A stretch of DNA of 64,000 bases from Sphagnum compactum (Eukaryota; Bryophyta; Sphagnopsida; Sphagnales), in the NCBI GenBank assembly GCA_965153455.1, contig OZ234503.1, positions 1,550,001-1,614,000 of the forward strand, given 5' to 3'. The notes under the pieces are model-generated. The model worked only from the letters and a program-made list of their open reading frames with translations, had not been told where the DNA came from and searched no databases. A program made the translations under genes and the position numbers. Of this stretch, positions 23,834 to 36,407 are shown in pieces (position 1 is the stretch's first letter; each line of letters starts with the position of its first letter).

Positions 23834-24869
23834 CTTGATGACAAGATGATTCCATAACATGATTGGGTAAGGGGATGAAATTTGGCAATTTTAAATTTTT
23901 TTCCAATAGGAAAAAAAATGCATAATGAGTCTAACTTTTATACTAGAAACAAAATTTTCCCATACAATTCTCAATTATTTTGTTGAGAAAATACCGAAAA
24001 AACACGGATGCCTAGTCAGTTGTTTGGCAATGAGCATTGGTGTTAATTCCGTCGACCGACTCGACAGCCTGTGCTGATTTTGTACGGTATGTTTTAGATT
24101 GTAGAAGACATAACAATTGTTAACGTCGCAGAGCGAGCAGGGTTTGAAACGATTGCAATTCCTAACTTGCCGGATGGCCTCTTGTCAAGGGCTAAATTAA
24201 CATTTATTCAGAAAATCATTAGTTGGCTTACCAAGCATGAAGTACTCCACTATGGACGGGTTATTAAATTATTATTAAATTATTAAGTAATCCCTTGAAT
24301 AAAAAAACAGGTTAAATGACTTTATATGATTTTTTAATTTTTTAAATAGTCATAAAATATGAACTAAAAATGTACCCTTTTAGTCTGATATTATATAATA
24401 TAATTGACAATATTGGCCGTTAACAATATTCCCGTGACATATATTCGATTCGATAATGAGAAATAAGAGAACCAAAAATCATACACGTGTCGGAAATTAA
24501 ATGGGCTCAAAAGAGAGCAATTTGTATAGCGAAAACAAAATTTGTGGTCGTTTCGACTCCTCCTCCGCCAGGGGCGGGAATCCCGCATCATTTAGCTTTC
24601 CCCTCGTCCAACCAAATAAATCTCTTTCTGAGGTTGTCACAAATGTCGAAGAACCCCTACACGACGACTTCTTACAGCCCATAAATGGGGCTGTTGTAGC
24701 TGGATTTTATGTCCGTCAATTTAGCACGGCCTCACAAAAGTTGCATGTTCCGCATACTCTTTCATGATAGTTATCGAGAGTGTGGTGTAAGGAATGCACC
24801 TTCCCTACATGGATTTTGCTTCCCAACATCTTCTCCTCTGGGGCACAAAAGTGTATTAACCAAAAGAAA
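22660..24869. other. Spacer, no gene recognised
   Basis: AT-rich to about 23270, then more balanced composition with a 12-base G run at 23720-23731 and (CAT)n at 23803-23829. An 88-codon plus-strand frame at 24501-24767 lies in relatively GC-rich DNA but has no recognisable domain, and a second frame overlapping it is also open. Confidence 0.35.
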
Positions 24870-25410
24870 GGGGTGTCAAGGTCGCCGGATGTTAAGGTTG
24901 TTCAGGCACACATTGGGAACAAGGGTGGGAACGTGAGGGGTGTCAAGGTCGCTGGATGTTAAGGTTGTTCGGGCACACATTGGGAACAAGGGTGGTGGTA
25001 ACGCGAGTTTCTCATACCCGAGAACACCCTAACCCCCAATTCTGCACAAGGGGTTAAGGTATTTGAGAACATGGGAACAAGAGTGATGATAACTTGAGTT
25101 CTCATCCCCCCCCCCCACTTGTACACAACAAGGGTTAAGATGTTTGAGCACATGGGAACGCAGGCGATAATCTGAGTTTCTCTTATTCACGAACACTATA
25201 ACACCCCCCCCTACAGGACGGGACGTTAAGGTGTTTTAGGACATGGGAACAAAGGCTAATTAACCTGAGTTCTCATGCCCAAGAACACCATAACTCCCAA
25301 CATGTCCGTCCGTCCATCCATCCGGAGGGGTCAAGATGTTTGAGAACATGGGAGCAAAGGGTGGTAACGTGAGTTCTCATGCTTGTGAACATTATAACGG
25401 CCCCCATGTG
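24870..25410 (+). repeat. Diverged tandem repeat, about 65-105-bp unit, 6 copies
   Basis: Each unit has GTTAAGGT.GTT.GGGCACA, then GGGAACAAGGGTGG.AACG and TGAGTTCTCATGCC.GAACACC.TAAC. Copies are separated by C-rich spacers, one of which holds CCGTCCGTCCATCCATCC near 25303-25322. Confidence 0.75.
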
Positions 25411-25689
25411 AGCTGCCCTTCGGCAACGGAGAAAATACTGACATAATTGAATCCGCCAGCCTAGAGCCTTCTCACAATTTTTTTTTTAAAAATTTTAAAA
25501 TCTAAAAAATGCATTGTGTTCTATGCTGTGCAACAACTCGCTTTGGCCGAGGGGTTCCGGAAATAACGGGCCCTAAACCTCACCACAATTCTTGCTACTA
25601 TCATGGCCAAAATTACCCCAACTCGTCACCCCATAGTACCTAGTCAACTTTGAAACATGTCTATTGAATTATTAATTAATTTTTAAAAT

Positions 25690-25850
25690 TATCATTTTGA
25701 GAAATAGAAAATTCCTGAAGATTCTATATTTTCCTTCACAAATTGTTTTTTTCTTCAAATTTTTTTTGTGTAAAAATTTTAACGTTTCTGAAAATAATAT
25801 AATTCGTGTCGAAGAAGAGACGACGCCAATGTACAATGGTATATGTGAAT
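25690..25850 (+). repeat. Dispersed repeat family 2, copy 1
   Basis: Core TTTCTGAAAATAATATAATT followed by CGTGTCGAAG. The same ordered core is found at 28570-28740 and 47270-47400. Confidence 0.55.
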
Positions 25851-26854
25851 ATCATGGCCATCTTATTCTTCGCCATCCATGAATTACTTGTTCTTTATAT
25901 GACTCCCCTGAGTCACATGCCCAACACACATACCAAGCAACTTAACATCCAATGGTTTTTTGGTTTTTTTTTTTTTTTTTTTTTTTTTGGGTCAAATTTT
26001 TTGCATTTTGGCGATGCTGAAGGGAAGGAAATTTTTTTTTAGTGTAAATTGGGGGGGGGGAAAAAAAGCTAAAAATTTGAAAACTTTTGCCAAACTTTTA
26101 AAAGCCAAAAATTGGAAATTTTTTAAAATAAAAAAACCCTTGCTTACATCATAGCAAATTATTAGACAGACTCAAACACCATAGTTAATTGTCATTTAAC
26201 CAGACTTTGTAGAGTGAACCCAAGCACCCCCCAAGTTAGCAGGCAGAAGGAAGGAAGGAGAAGAAGATGGTATACACCCTGGTTTACGGATTAGAGTTTG
26301 TAGTCTACATACAACAAAGGGAAGGTCCAAAACTGGATGGATGAAATTTCCCACTTTGGCCCCGTCACCACAAGAGTTGTTAAAACCCGAAAGAGAAGAG
26401 CGAGCTTATGTCCAAAAAGCCCAAAATTGGTGACTCTATTAATAACTTCCCCCATAGGGCTAGAAGAGAGCCCCCCATGTTGTTGTGGAGTATAAAAAGA
26501 GTTGTGGAAGGTGCTTGTATGCATCCATCCACCGATCAACTTGTGTAAAGTGCCATGATGATATGTTATGCTCATCTTCAAGGCTCCTTTTCTGCTTGGA
26601 TTGGGTGTTTTGTCTATGTAAAAATAGTCGGGAAAAGGCTCATCCATCTAATCCATCCATCCATCCATCCATCTCTCGCCTTGTGTGTGAAGTGTCAAAG
26701 TTATCTCATACCCACTTTCAAGTTTTCCTTTTCTTGGGTCTATTTGACTCCCACATGAAGAGCACATGGTACATAACCCTAAAAAAGAAGGGGAGGCCTA
26801 AAATCCCCTAGAGTAAACACATTTTTCATGGTTGCTAGTTGGAGGCCTCATTTA

Positions 26855-26869
26855 ACACTAGACTAGTGT
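26855..26869. repeat. Short perfect palindrome
   Basis: ACACTAG-A-CTAGTGT: seven-base arms around one base. Could be an operator-like site or chance. Confidence 0.5.
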
Positions 26870-28569
26870 AGGTAGATACAACAAATTTTCACTCCAATAT
26901 GGATGGAAAGAAGGATGAGTGTGTTATAGTGGGCCTCCCCCTACCCTATTGAGGGTTGGTTGTATGCCCCAAAATTAGGGTAAAGTACCCTAAGGTTTTT
27001 TAGGTGAAGGGTGAAAGGTCTCTTTGATTGACAAATGCATCTTCCTTGTGGGGGAGGAAAGCTCTTTGCTTTCAAATACAAAGAAAAAAGCCCTTGCAAT
27101 ACTTTTATATTGGAGGCAAATTTTGGCTTGGGCTTCGGGTAGAAACTAACATATCCCATGTCCTGGGCTACCCAAAGGCCAGGACAAGGTGGCCCAGGGT
27201 CTGGATAGGTTGGCCTAAGGCTGAGGCCACCATGACAAAATGACCATGGGTCATTTAGGGCCTAGGACACAATTGACCATAGATTGTCTAGAGCTTAGGA
27301 CACGATGAGCGCTAGATGGCCTAAGGTCCCATGACATGGAATACTCTAATTTTTACCCCAAGCTCAAGCCATGAAATGCCATGGTAAAGTATTGACAATG
27401 AGAAACATGAGAGGAATGCAATTGGCCCAACCTAGTGACGAACCATTGCAAGAACCATGGTCGTATCCAACAATTGGTATGGTATCATTCCAGGTCCAAG
27501 TATGAGAATTCTTCTCAAGGAGTCTGGGGTCCCCAAGAAAATGAAGAGAAAAACACAACAAAAGAACATCCAAGAATGTCGGGTCCCCCAAGAGTGGCTT
27601 GTCAACTCCCTTGCCTCTTCATAAGAACAAAAGTTCAATGGCTTTTGGATGAGAGCTTGGACCTTCATGGCTTGGCCATCTCCAAGTTGACTCCAAAGGG
27701 GACATTTCATGAGGACAAAATCCTAATTGTTTATTTGAACTAAAGGTTGATCATGATGAGTAAAGAATGCACATGAGTTTTTGAAGTAAGTAAGAAAAGC
27801 TAAGTGTGAGAGAAATGAGAGATGTGTGTGAGTAGAAGGTGAGATTTGAATATCTTAAAAAATGTAAAAAATACATGTTAAAGTTATCCTCGAAGTAGTC
27901 CTTACTTTGGGCCTAAACCCTAAACCCATTGGTCCTCATTGTACTCACTCATCCTCCTTTTTGAGCCATCCGTGAGGTCCACCAAAGTGAGCCAAATTTC
28001 ACTCACTCATTCTCCTCGTTTTTGAGCCGACCATGAAGTCCAACAAAGTGAGGTTCACTCTTTAAAAGAATAAAGGATGAATTCCCAAAAATGATCATCA
28101 TGGTTTCTTTTTAAACTAGACTAAGTATGATTTATTACAATGTGAAAGTGAAAATGTACCTAAAATTGTTAGGGTTCATGATATTTCAAAATTGCCCAAC
28201 AAGCCAATCCAAAACCTCGAAAATGGGGGGTAGGTCATCTCAAAATCCTCAAAAAAAAACTCAATTTTGATTGGAACACCAATGTAACCCTAAACTCTAA
28301 ACCCCAACTTAATATAAGCCCACCTAATCAAATCCTCCAACAATAATTTTTTTGGTGGTGGCCCAAGGTACAAACTTATGTCAAAAATTTGACACATTTT
28401 GGTCAGCCCACCTCCAAGTCCTTCCAAATGATGTTCAAAAAAGAACATTGTTTCCATGACAATTTTAATTATTTTAGAAAAGGTCTTTTAAGAAATGCAA
28501 TGATCTAGGGTATCATAGTACCATGGCAAGTTCAACGTTCGATCGAGAGTCAAATAATTATTTTTATGT

Positions 28570-28740
28570 TGAAGATTCCACGCCCTCAAAATATATTCCG
28601 AAAATAGTTTTAAAACATTCTCTACTTTCATTTACGCAAGATTATTTCTTTGAAAAAAATTATGAAAATTTCAATATTTCTGAAAATAATATAATTAGTG
28701 TTGAAGTTGCCAAGATATTGCACTATATCACGATTTTTCA
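28570..28740 (+). repeat. Dispersed repeat family 2, copy 2
   Basis: Contains ATTTCTGAAAATAATATAAT then TAGTGTTGAAGTTGCCAAG and ATATTGCACTAT, aligning with copies 1 and 3 (copy 3 has GCCACCAAGGTATTACGATAT). Confidence 0.55.
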
Positions 28741-31365
28741 AAGGGCTAATTACTCTTTGGATTTTTTTTTGGAATTGTTCTAGATTTTGAGATTCCTAAT
28801 TTACATAATATAATAATATCACACACTATTAGAGTATTGACTTAAAAAATCATTTAATCCAAGAAACTTTTATCCTTTATATAAGAACTTGGTTTCTAAT
28901 TTCTACCAAGTTAAAGCAGTCTAAGTTTTGTTTTGGGGGGGGGAGAGGCGTCTTTTCATAAGTATTTTGCCTCCATATGAAATTGGGCTTTTCATGAACA
29001 TTGACACAAGAAACATGCCAACATATTTTTGCCTTAAGCTAAACTTTTTATTGGAATTCCTATATGAACCTTGATTTAGTGAAAGCCCAACACTTCATAT
29101 GGGTTAGAACTTCATCAATTCCACTGGAAGTTAATCATTTACATCCAATCTAGTACTTTCCATATTGACCAAAACAATACTTCAAGTGATCATGGTTGGT
29201 GTCCTACACCTAAATGACATCATTTTTTAGGTTGGTTTGAACTAGGGTTAGGGTTGATTTGAATCCTTTGATCATAATTCACGTATTACTCATACAAATA
29301 TGAATATTGAGTTGTTAACATTTTGCACAATTATGCAAAATTAGGACTCATTGGATTAAAATAGAATTGTAAAGCCAATTGATTATTTTTTAAATCTCTT
29401 TTCATGACAAATTTTGTGGAAAATATATCCATGTAGTTTTTGCATACATGTCTCCAACACAATTTGCATCACAATGTGTTTTTAAGTTTCATCCCATTCA
29501 AATTCTAGGTGTAGGTTACATGTAGAATTCCTTTCAAGTATTTAACATGTTTTTAGTGTTCTCTAATGAATTGTCAAGATTGTTGTATAAATATAGAAGG
29601 TCTAGACTAATGCATAAAAGAAGGTTGTACGTACATTTTTTGGCTACCTATTTGAACCATGTATAGAAATATGGAAATTTTTTAAAGTTTTTCAGATTTT
29701 AAGAATATTTTTGGCTCTTTTGTCCCAAAAAAAATCTAATATGTGACCAAAAAAATGTCCAAATTTTTGCACTAAAAGAAAGGCTGGTAAATTGGACCTG
29801 TAAATAAGCCAAGGATACAAATGTTGTCCTAAATGGCTTCCGAAGAAAAATGATTGCCTTTGATTTATTTTTTATGTCACAATGACTAGCCCATGTGATG
29901 GCATTTAATGGATAGTGTAGAACTTCATGGGGGATGGATGGAGAAATAACTTGCACACTAATTTGGATGCATTAGCATTGACAGAGGCCCACATACCAAG
30001 TGTGGATGGATGTACTTTAATAGTGTGAACACATCAAATTTCCAACCACTTTCAAATGGGTAAGTAAGAACAAATTTTCCTCATTTTTTCAAGTTCTTGT
30101 TGGCACCATAAATTTAATAATAAGCTTTGAATTTTGATTTTTCAGTGTTGAAAGTCTAATTTTCTGGTTTCATTCAAACTTCTGAGTTAGTTATTACATG
30201 AACAAGTTGTGCTCCCTTAGTCCTATTTAAACCAAAAACCAAAAATACAATGTGGAGTTTGTTCCAGTTCTGTTTATATACATTGGAATGAACCCATTTT
30301 CCAAAAACTCGATTTCTTAGTTGCAAGCTTGGAATCTATGAATGAGGGATTTTCCTTGCACCTTTAAAATCATTTATTTTCAATTTTTCATGCATTGGCA
30401 TTAATTTTTAGAATAATTTGTACTGTGTAATTTTTTATATTTTGAAATATTTCAAATTTCATTCATTGAACTTCTTGGTAGTACTTGGAATAAAAAAATA
30501 TGAATGACTATGATGTTCCATTTCCATAAGATTTCACATATGGTATAATAAACTTATGTTCAATAACTCGCATATTTTTAACACTTTGCAAACATGAAAT
30601 GCTAGGCCTAATCAAAGACAGGAAACTTGCCTTATCAAAACACACAATAGTTCTTGACTTATGCTCATAAAAATCAATGTGCAATGTGAGTTGCTTCAAT
30701 GTTGCACCTAATGTTGTGCTCCCATGCTTGGGAATACAAAGGTTGCAAAATATTGCTTGGATGTTCCATGCTTGCGTCAAAATTATCCTACATTACTTAA
30801 TGATGAGTTACATATCTTCTCAATGGTTTGAAAGTGAATACAAGTTTCATCAATCTTCAAACATGTTTATGGACATCAACAATCGTAAGTGGTTAAAAAA
30901 AGGCAAATGGTGGATATTGATCATACCATGTCCAATAAAATTGTGGAATAAACAAAAAATTTGAGAACTCAGAATTCTTAATTCTTTGGCCCCCTCCTAT
31001 TTGAAGAAGGCTAAATTCCAATATAATAATGGTTCATTAGGACCATCCATCGACATATTGATTTAGTGGACACCTCTCGTTCGACTTTTGCCTTCTAGGC
31101 TTGGAGGACAAATTTTTTTTTTGGGGCCAATGAGTTAGAAGGATTAAACATTAAACACCTTTGAAGAAATAAATTTTGTTATTTGGAAAATTGTTCTAGA
31201 GAAAAACCTTGAAAAACCATGTTTCTTCAGCAAAATTCACTACTTTTGCAAGATCCGAAGTTGAACACTACATTGAGCTACAAAAACAATAAGGCTTCCA
31301 ATTTTAAGCCTTCTTAACAAGGTTATTAACTGTTGGGTCTTATTTGCCCTTGTGAGGGGAGTGGG

Positions 31366-31468
31366 CAGGGTTTGGCCAATTTTGACTCCTAACTCAACCA
31401 TGACCTTGCTTCCCTACCAAGCTCCACCACAAGCAAGCTTGCTAGGAGTGAGAATCAGCCAAACCCTG
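31366..31468. repeat. Imperfect foldback, 26-bp arms
   Basis: Left arm 31366-31391 and right arm 31443-31468 pair at 22 of 26 positions around a 51-base loop. Size fits a MITE remnant or a small-RNA hairpin. Confidence 0.6.
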
Positions 31469-31540
31469 GCTGCTCTCTAGTGTACAAGAAGGAAGAAATT
31501 GAAAGGAACTTGAAGGAAAAAAAAAAAAAGCAAATTCAAC

Positions 31541-31590
31541 ACCCTAAACCCTAAACCCAAAACCCATTTCAAAACCCTAAATCCAAAACC
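31541..31590 (+). repeat. Telomere-motif cluster
   Basis: Two exact CCCTAAA units followed by degenerate ones (CCCAAAA, CCCTAAATCC) over about 50 bp. Confidence 0.6.
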
Positions 31591-31951
31591 CTCGCAATTC
31601 AATTACCAAGAGCAAGTGACAAATAAACAAATCATCAAACACAGTTGTTCATTTGGCAAGTAATACCAAAAACAAGCAAGCATGTGGATAGCCAAGGAAA
31701 TAGCCTTGGAATCAGGCCCTCCAAATTAGACTAAGGCAAGGGAAGGAGCTCATGATGATTTAATTGCCCCCTTCAGTCTCTGGGAAGTGGCAACTAGTTT
31801 ACTTACATCTATGACTTACTACTTCAAATTGGGTTGTCTTTTCCCTTGCTTCAAAACACAGATTATGCTGGGCCACTAAATATGGAAAAAATTACATATT
31901 TACACTAAATATGGTCTAGATTACACAAACGTCAGGTTAGTTACAAACAAA

Positions 31952-32208
31952 ATGTGGGCTTGGGTTTCATACCCATTTTGTGAGCAATAAAGAAATGTGG
32001 GCTTGGGTTTCATACCCATTTTGCGAGCAATGAAGAAATGGGGGCTTGGGTTTCATACCCATTTTGTGAGCAATAAAGAAATGTGGGCTTGGGTTTCATA
32101 CCCATTTTGTGAACAATGAAGAAATGTGGGCTTGGGTTTCATACCCATTTGTGAACAATGAAGAAATGTGGGCTTGGGTTTCATACCCATTTTGTGAGCA
32201 ATGAAGAA
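31952..32208 (+). repeat. 43-bp tandem repeat, 6 near-identical copies
   Basis: Unit ATGTGGGCTTGGGTTTCATA plus CCCATTTTGTGAGCAATAAAGAA. One copy lacks a single T; other differences are single substitutions. The high identity means recent expansion. Confidence 0.95.
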
Positions 32209-32889
32209 ATGTGAGATTGCTTACCATTTTCATTCATTTGTCTCTTGCCAGATTTCAGCTCTTTGGTATAAGTAACAACTCTCAAAATTTTCTCTTTCCT
32301 AGTAGTCTTTTGAGTTCATCTATTGTGGTTTTTTTTTAAAAATCTATTTTTGAAATATAGATAGTGTGTCTCATGTTGCTTATTTTGGATGTATATGAAC
32401 ATATTACATGTACATTTACAAAATAAAGTTTTTTTTAAAAAAATGATTTGTGGTTTTAGCATGGATACAAATGTTTAAAATGCACACCCAATTTGATGTA
32501 GCAAAGATGATCATCAATCGACTCTAACCTTTTGAGTAGACCTCTGAGATTCATTGCATCATCTTCCTTTTGATGCAACAGAGCTTTTTAAATAAATATT
32601 TAGTTTTCAGACAATCTAATTAACTAATTTTGGGTAATTCAACTATCCAAAGACATCAATTAATCAAGCATCAGATTTTTCTCTTGAAACTGTTTTTTTC
32701 TTTTTAAGTAAGAAATTTATTTATCAATTTGTTGGCTCTAATGAATCATCTCATAAAATTTCACCCTAATAAATCGCACCCTATACACCCTAAACCCTAA
32801 ATCTTTGTAGTTAAGCTAAAGGTGAGCTATTGGTGAAAAAAACCCCAAATTCATGATGTCACACATACACACACACACACACACAAATT
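32209..32889. other. AT-rich spacer, nothing recognised
   Basis: Lies between two tandem arrays. Contains a telomere-motif run at 32787-32801 and (CA)n near 32866-32884. No credible gene. Confidence 0.5.
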
Positions 32890-33605
32890 AGATGGAATTG
32901 CCCATTTCCAAAAAGGGAATTAGCAATCTAAGAACTTTGGGAAGAGCAAAAAAAAAGTAACACTACAAGTAAACTAAATTGCTCATTTGGGAGCAAGCAA
33001 TCAGCAATCTAAGAGCTTTAAAAAGAAAACCTTAACACTAATTAAATAAAGTTGTCCATTTGATAGGACACAATTAGCAATGTAAGAGCTTTGGAATGAA
33101 AAGCTTGAGCTTTAAAAAAAAACCTTAACACTAATTAAATGAATTTTTTTTCCATTTGAAAGGAGACAATTAGCAATCTAAGAGTCTTGTAAAAGCAAAA
33201 CCTTACCCTAGTTAACTTAACCCTAATTTCCTATACAAGGCATTTAACCATCTATTGGATGTTTTTGAGATAAAAAACTAACCCTAATTAACTTAACCCT
33301 AAATTGCACATTTGAGGAGTCAATTAACAGTCTAAAAAATCAAAGATTAGCAAACAAACTCTAATTTTCAAACCCTAATCTTTCTTTGGGATTTCTAACT
33401 AACCCTGACTGCCCATTTGGGAGAAGGCAATTAACAATCTAGAACATCTAAGATTAGCAAACAAACTCTAATTATCAAACCCTAATCTTTCCTTGGGATT
33501 TCTAACCTAACCCTGACTGCCCATTTGAGAAGGCAATTAACAATCTAAATTATCTAAGAATAGCAAACAAACTCTAATTATCAAACCCTAACCTTTTGTT
33601 TGGGA
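32890..33605 (+). repeat. Diverged tandem repeat, about 75-110-bp unit, 7-8 copies
   Basis: Units share TGCCCATTTG.GAG, GCAATTA.CAATCTAAGA, then AACCCTAA.CTTTC or AACCTTAACACTAATTAA. The right-hand copies (33330-33605) are more alike than the left-hand ones. Confidence 0.75.
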
Positions 33606-34138
33606 GCATAAGATTTAATCCTTCAGATGTGGAAGGAATTTCATCATTTTGCTGAAGGACTAAACAGAATCGCCTCGTCGAGAATCTGGGAGGAAGAATT
33701 ATCAGATTCGATCTGGAAAATAATCATGTCGCAGAAGATTTGGAAAGATCTCGAGTCTAAAGAAGGAAAGTGCGGAGTGAGAGAGAAAAATCCCATTTGC
33801 AAACAGAAAAAGAAGAAAAAAAGGTTTGCAACAAAATGAAAAGCATGCAAGCAAGCGAAGAATTCAATTCCGACATTGCAGGATGAGCAGCAGAAGCAGC
33901 AATTCAATCTCGAGATCGGGTTTATGTCTGTCTGTCCATCAGATTTGGATCTCAAGAAGCTGGAAATTTGTCTGCTCGAATCCCAAATTTTGTAATGTTG
34001 TTTTCTATCAGAGTTGAATCTCATGAAGGAAATTTGTCAAGCAGGAGTTCAATCCCAAATCCTTGCAATTTCTTTTCCACCTCATGTACGCAAGCTGCTG
34101 TGTCGACAAGCAATTGGAGATCTGAGAATTCGGACATT
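33606..34138. other. Spacer, no gene called
   Basis: Balanced composition. A 70-codon plus-strand frame (33627-33839) and a 126-codon minus-strand frame (33644-34024) overlap; neither has a domain signature. The stretch could belong to the 3' UTR of the transporter or to an unrecognised transcript. Confidence 0.3.
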
Positions 34139-34345
34139 GGATCAGCAGCGGAGGCAGGGTATTAGGGTTTAGGGTTTAGCAGCAGCAGAGGCAGGGTTCT
34201 AGGATTCTAGGGTAGCGGAAGTAGCAGATGCAGGGTGTTGTTACGATTTAGCAGAGGCAGAAGCAGAACAGGGTTTTAGGGTTTAGGGTTTAGCAGCAGC
34301 AGATGCAGGGTTTGGCAGCAGCAGAAGCAGGGTTTTAGGAATGAG
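34139..34345. repeat. CAG/telomere-motif composite repeat downstream of AMT2 copy B
   Basis: AGCAGCAGCAGAGGCAGGGT-type units alternate with TTTAGGGTTTAGGGTTTAGC; pure telomere-motif runs lie at 34161-34178 and 34274-34292. It starts about 200 bp past the transporter stop codon, so it may be transcribed in the 3' UTR. Confidence 0.75.
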
Positions 34346-34538
34346 GGATTCGCAGCAGCAGTTCGATCTTCATCTGTCGGATTTGGTGGTACAAGAAGGA
34401 GCCGATGAGATTCCGGAGCTTGATGACGCGAGCAATCTTCAAGTGCAGGGATGACATGAGACGAGCTGATGATGATGAGGAGGAGGAGGAGTTGTTTCAA
34501 GATTTGATCGTGGTTTTGCATTGATGGGTGTTTGAAGC

Positions 34539-36407
34539 TTATAGATCTACTGCAGGTGCAGGTGCAGGAGGAGTGCGAGCGGTGGGACCAAGATTCAAGC
34601 TGTTGAGGCTGTCGAGGCCATGCCGGGTATCGTCGTACTCAGAGGTGCCATGTTTGGTGATGTCGTATTTCTCGCCATCGCCCCAGAGAGCATAAGCTTC
34701 CTCTCCATGCACAGCGTCGTCACCGACGATGAGATTCTCCTCCGACATGCGCAAGGGGACGATGAGACGGACGATGTTGAGGATGATGCTGGTGACGGCC
34801 AAGTTCCAACCGATGATGAAGAGGGCACCCACTAGTTGCTTGGCAAACTGCCTGCCGCCTACATGACCACCGTAGAACGCTCCTTGCTCGTTGGCGCGTG
34901 CCACGAAGTAGTTGGCCAGATGCGGCTCCGCAAACAAACCCGTCAGAATGCCACCCAAGAACCCAGCAACGGCGTGCGTGTGGAAGACTCCAAGCGTGTC
35001 GTCCACCTGCTGCAACACCCAAGAACGTTTGTGGAAGATCATCATGGTGTACCATGGGATACAGCCGGCACAAATCCCCATGATCATTGCCGCCCATCCC
35101 TGCACTACACCTGCACAGCAACAAGATGAATCCCGACACTCCCCAGATTCAGTCAAACAGACACGAAGAATCATCTCCTCACATGTTGCTGCAGGGAACT
35201 TGAAAATAAGAGCAGCAGATTCAGAACATTATGACAGTCTTAGTGCTGAAACTGGATCTTATGCAGCAGCAGCAGCAGTTTGGAGCTGGGCTGGGAGCTG
35301 CGAAGAATCTGGGTTTGATCCTACCAGCAGCAGGAGTGATGACGACGAGGCCTGTGATCATGCCTTGCACGGCACCGATGACGGATGGCTTGCCGAAGAA
35401 GATGACGTCCAGTAAGGTCCACACCAGGAGGCTCATGGCAGCGCAGATGTTGGTGTTGATGACGGCGATGGAGGAATCGATGTTGGCGGAGTATGGGTCT
35501 CCTCCGTTGAATCCAGCCCACCCCAACCATAGTAGCCCTGCTCCTGTCAACATGAGCAACACGTTGTTGGGTGGGAAACGCTCCCTGTCCTTCGTCAACC
35601 TAGGCCCAACCTGCCATAGCAGCAGCATCCCAACAACAGCAACAACAACAACAACAGTCTCAGAACAAAATTGCTGCAGTGCTGCAATGAGAAGAGATTC
35701 ACTAGGAGATCGAGCTGCTGCTGCTGCGACAGCTTCCTGGTTTCAAAAGGAATTGGGTGTACCCAGTAGGCGGCGGTGAAGCCACCGACGCCGGCGGAGA
35801 GATGGATGACATAGCCGCCGGAGTAATCAATGACACCCCATTGGAACAGACAGCCGCCACCCCACAAGGCGAAAGCGCCAATGGTATAGGAGAATGTCAG
35901 CCACAAGGGGACAAAAAGCATCCAGGCAATGAAGTTCATACGACCCAGAAGGGAGCCAGCCAAGAGGATGAGACAGATGGCTGCGAAAACAAACTGGAAG
36001 TAGATCATAGTTGCCAAGGGATAGAACGGAGTTGCCATGGGTACGTCTACCGTCTGTGTTGCCGGCAACACTGCTTGCGCTTGCATGGTCTTGTAGCCCC
36101 ATACTGTTCCCGCTTTGCCCCAGATGGGAATCAGCTTCTCCCCGAACGACATTTTGTAGGCCCAGATCACCCAACAGATCAAAACCGCCGCAAATGCGTA
36201 GAATGCCATGAATGCCGAGTTGACTGCCCATTTCTTCTTCACTATGCTGCCGTAAAGGATCACCAGCCCTGGTACCGATTGCATTCCCACCAGAGTGGCT
36301 GCTGTCATCTGCCATGCATTGTCTCCCTTGTTCAGCCAGTCCGGTAGCGTCCCTCCCGTGTTGTTGTACGCCGATGGCACTTGCCCTCCAGGTGTGGCGT
36401 CCGCCAT
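34539..36407 (-). CDS. AMT2: AMT2/MEP-clade ammonium transporter, copy B
   Basis: Second plasma-membrane ammonium transporter of the Amt/MEP/Rh family. Exons are 35763-36407, 35325-35610 and 34539-35110, giving 500 residues. I start at MADATPGG (36407-36405); the in-frame codon two before it is GTG, not ATG. Intron phases (0 and 1) and positions match copy A exactly, and exons 1 and 2 have equal length in the two genes. Pore histidines are His202 ([10 protein letters not shown]) and His356 (VFHTHAVAG). The cytoplasmic tail keeps [16 protein letters not shown] but ends in a Pro/Ala-rich stretch 8 residues longer than copy A. Introns are 152 and 214 bp and show little resemblance to those of copy A, so the duplication is not very recent. 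The two genes lie 14.6 kb apart in the same orientation. Confidence 0.97.

Larger units (their letters stand above)
25851..31365. other. Long AT-rich spacer, no gene recognised
   Basis: About 5.5 kb with (CATC)n near 26655-26673, a 10-base G run at 26051-26060, a telomere-motif run at 27912-27927 and a two-copy 66-bp repeat near 27940-28060 (TTTTTGAGCC..CC.TGA.GTCCA.CAAAGTGAG). Open frames of up to 118 codons (26291-26647 -) show no domain signature. Confidence 0.4.

Noticed and set aside
32209-33605. CRISPR-like array because of regular repeats
   Set aside because: Units are contiguous and diverged with no unique spacers, in a eukaryotic nuclear setting.
33644-34024. 126-codon minus-strand frame with a Phe run
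   Set aside because: The Phe run comes from a purine tract on the other strand; no domain.
35757-36347. 196-codon plus-strand frame
   Set aside because: Antisense to AMT2 copy B exon 1; no domain and no support.
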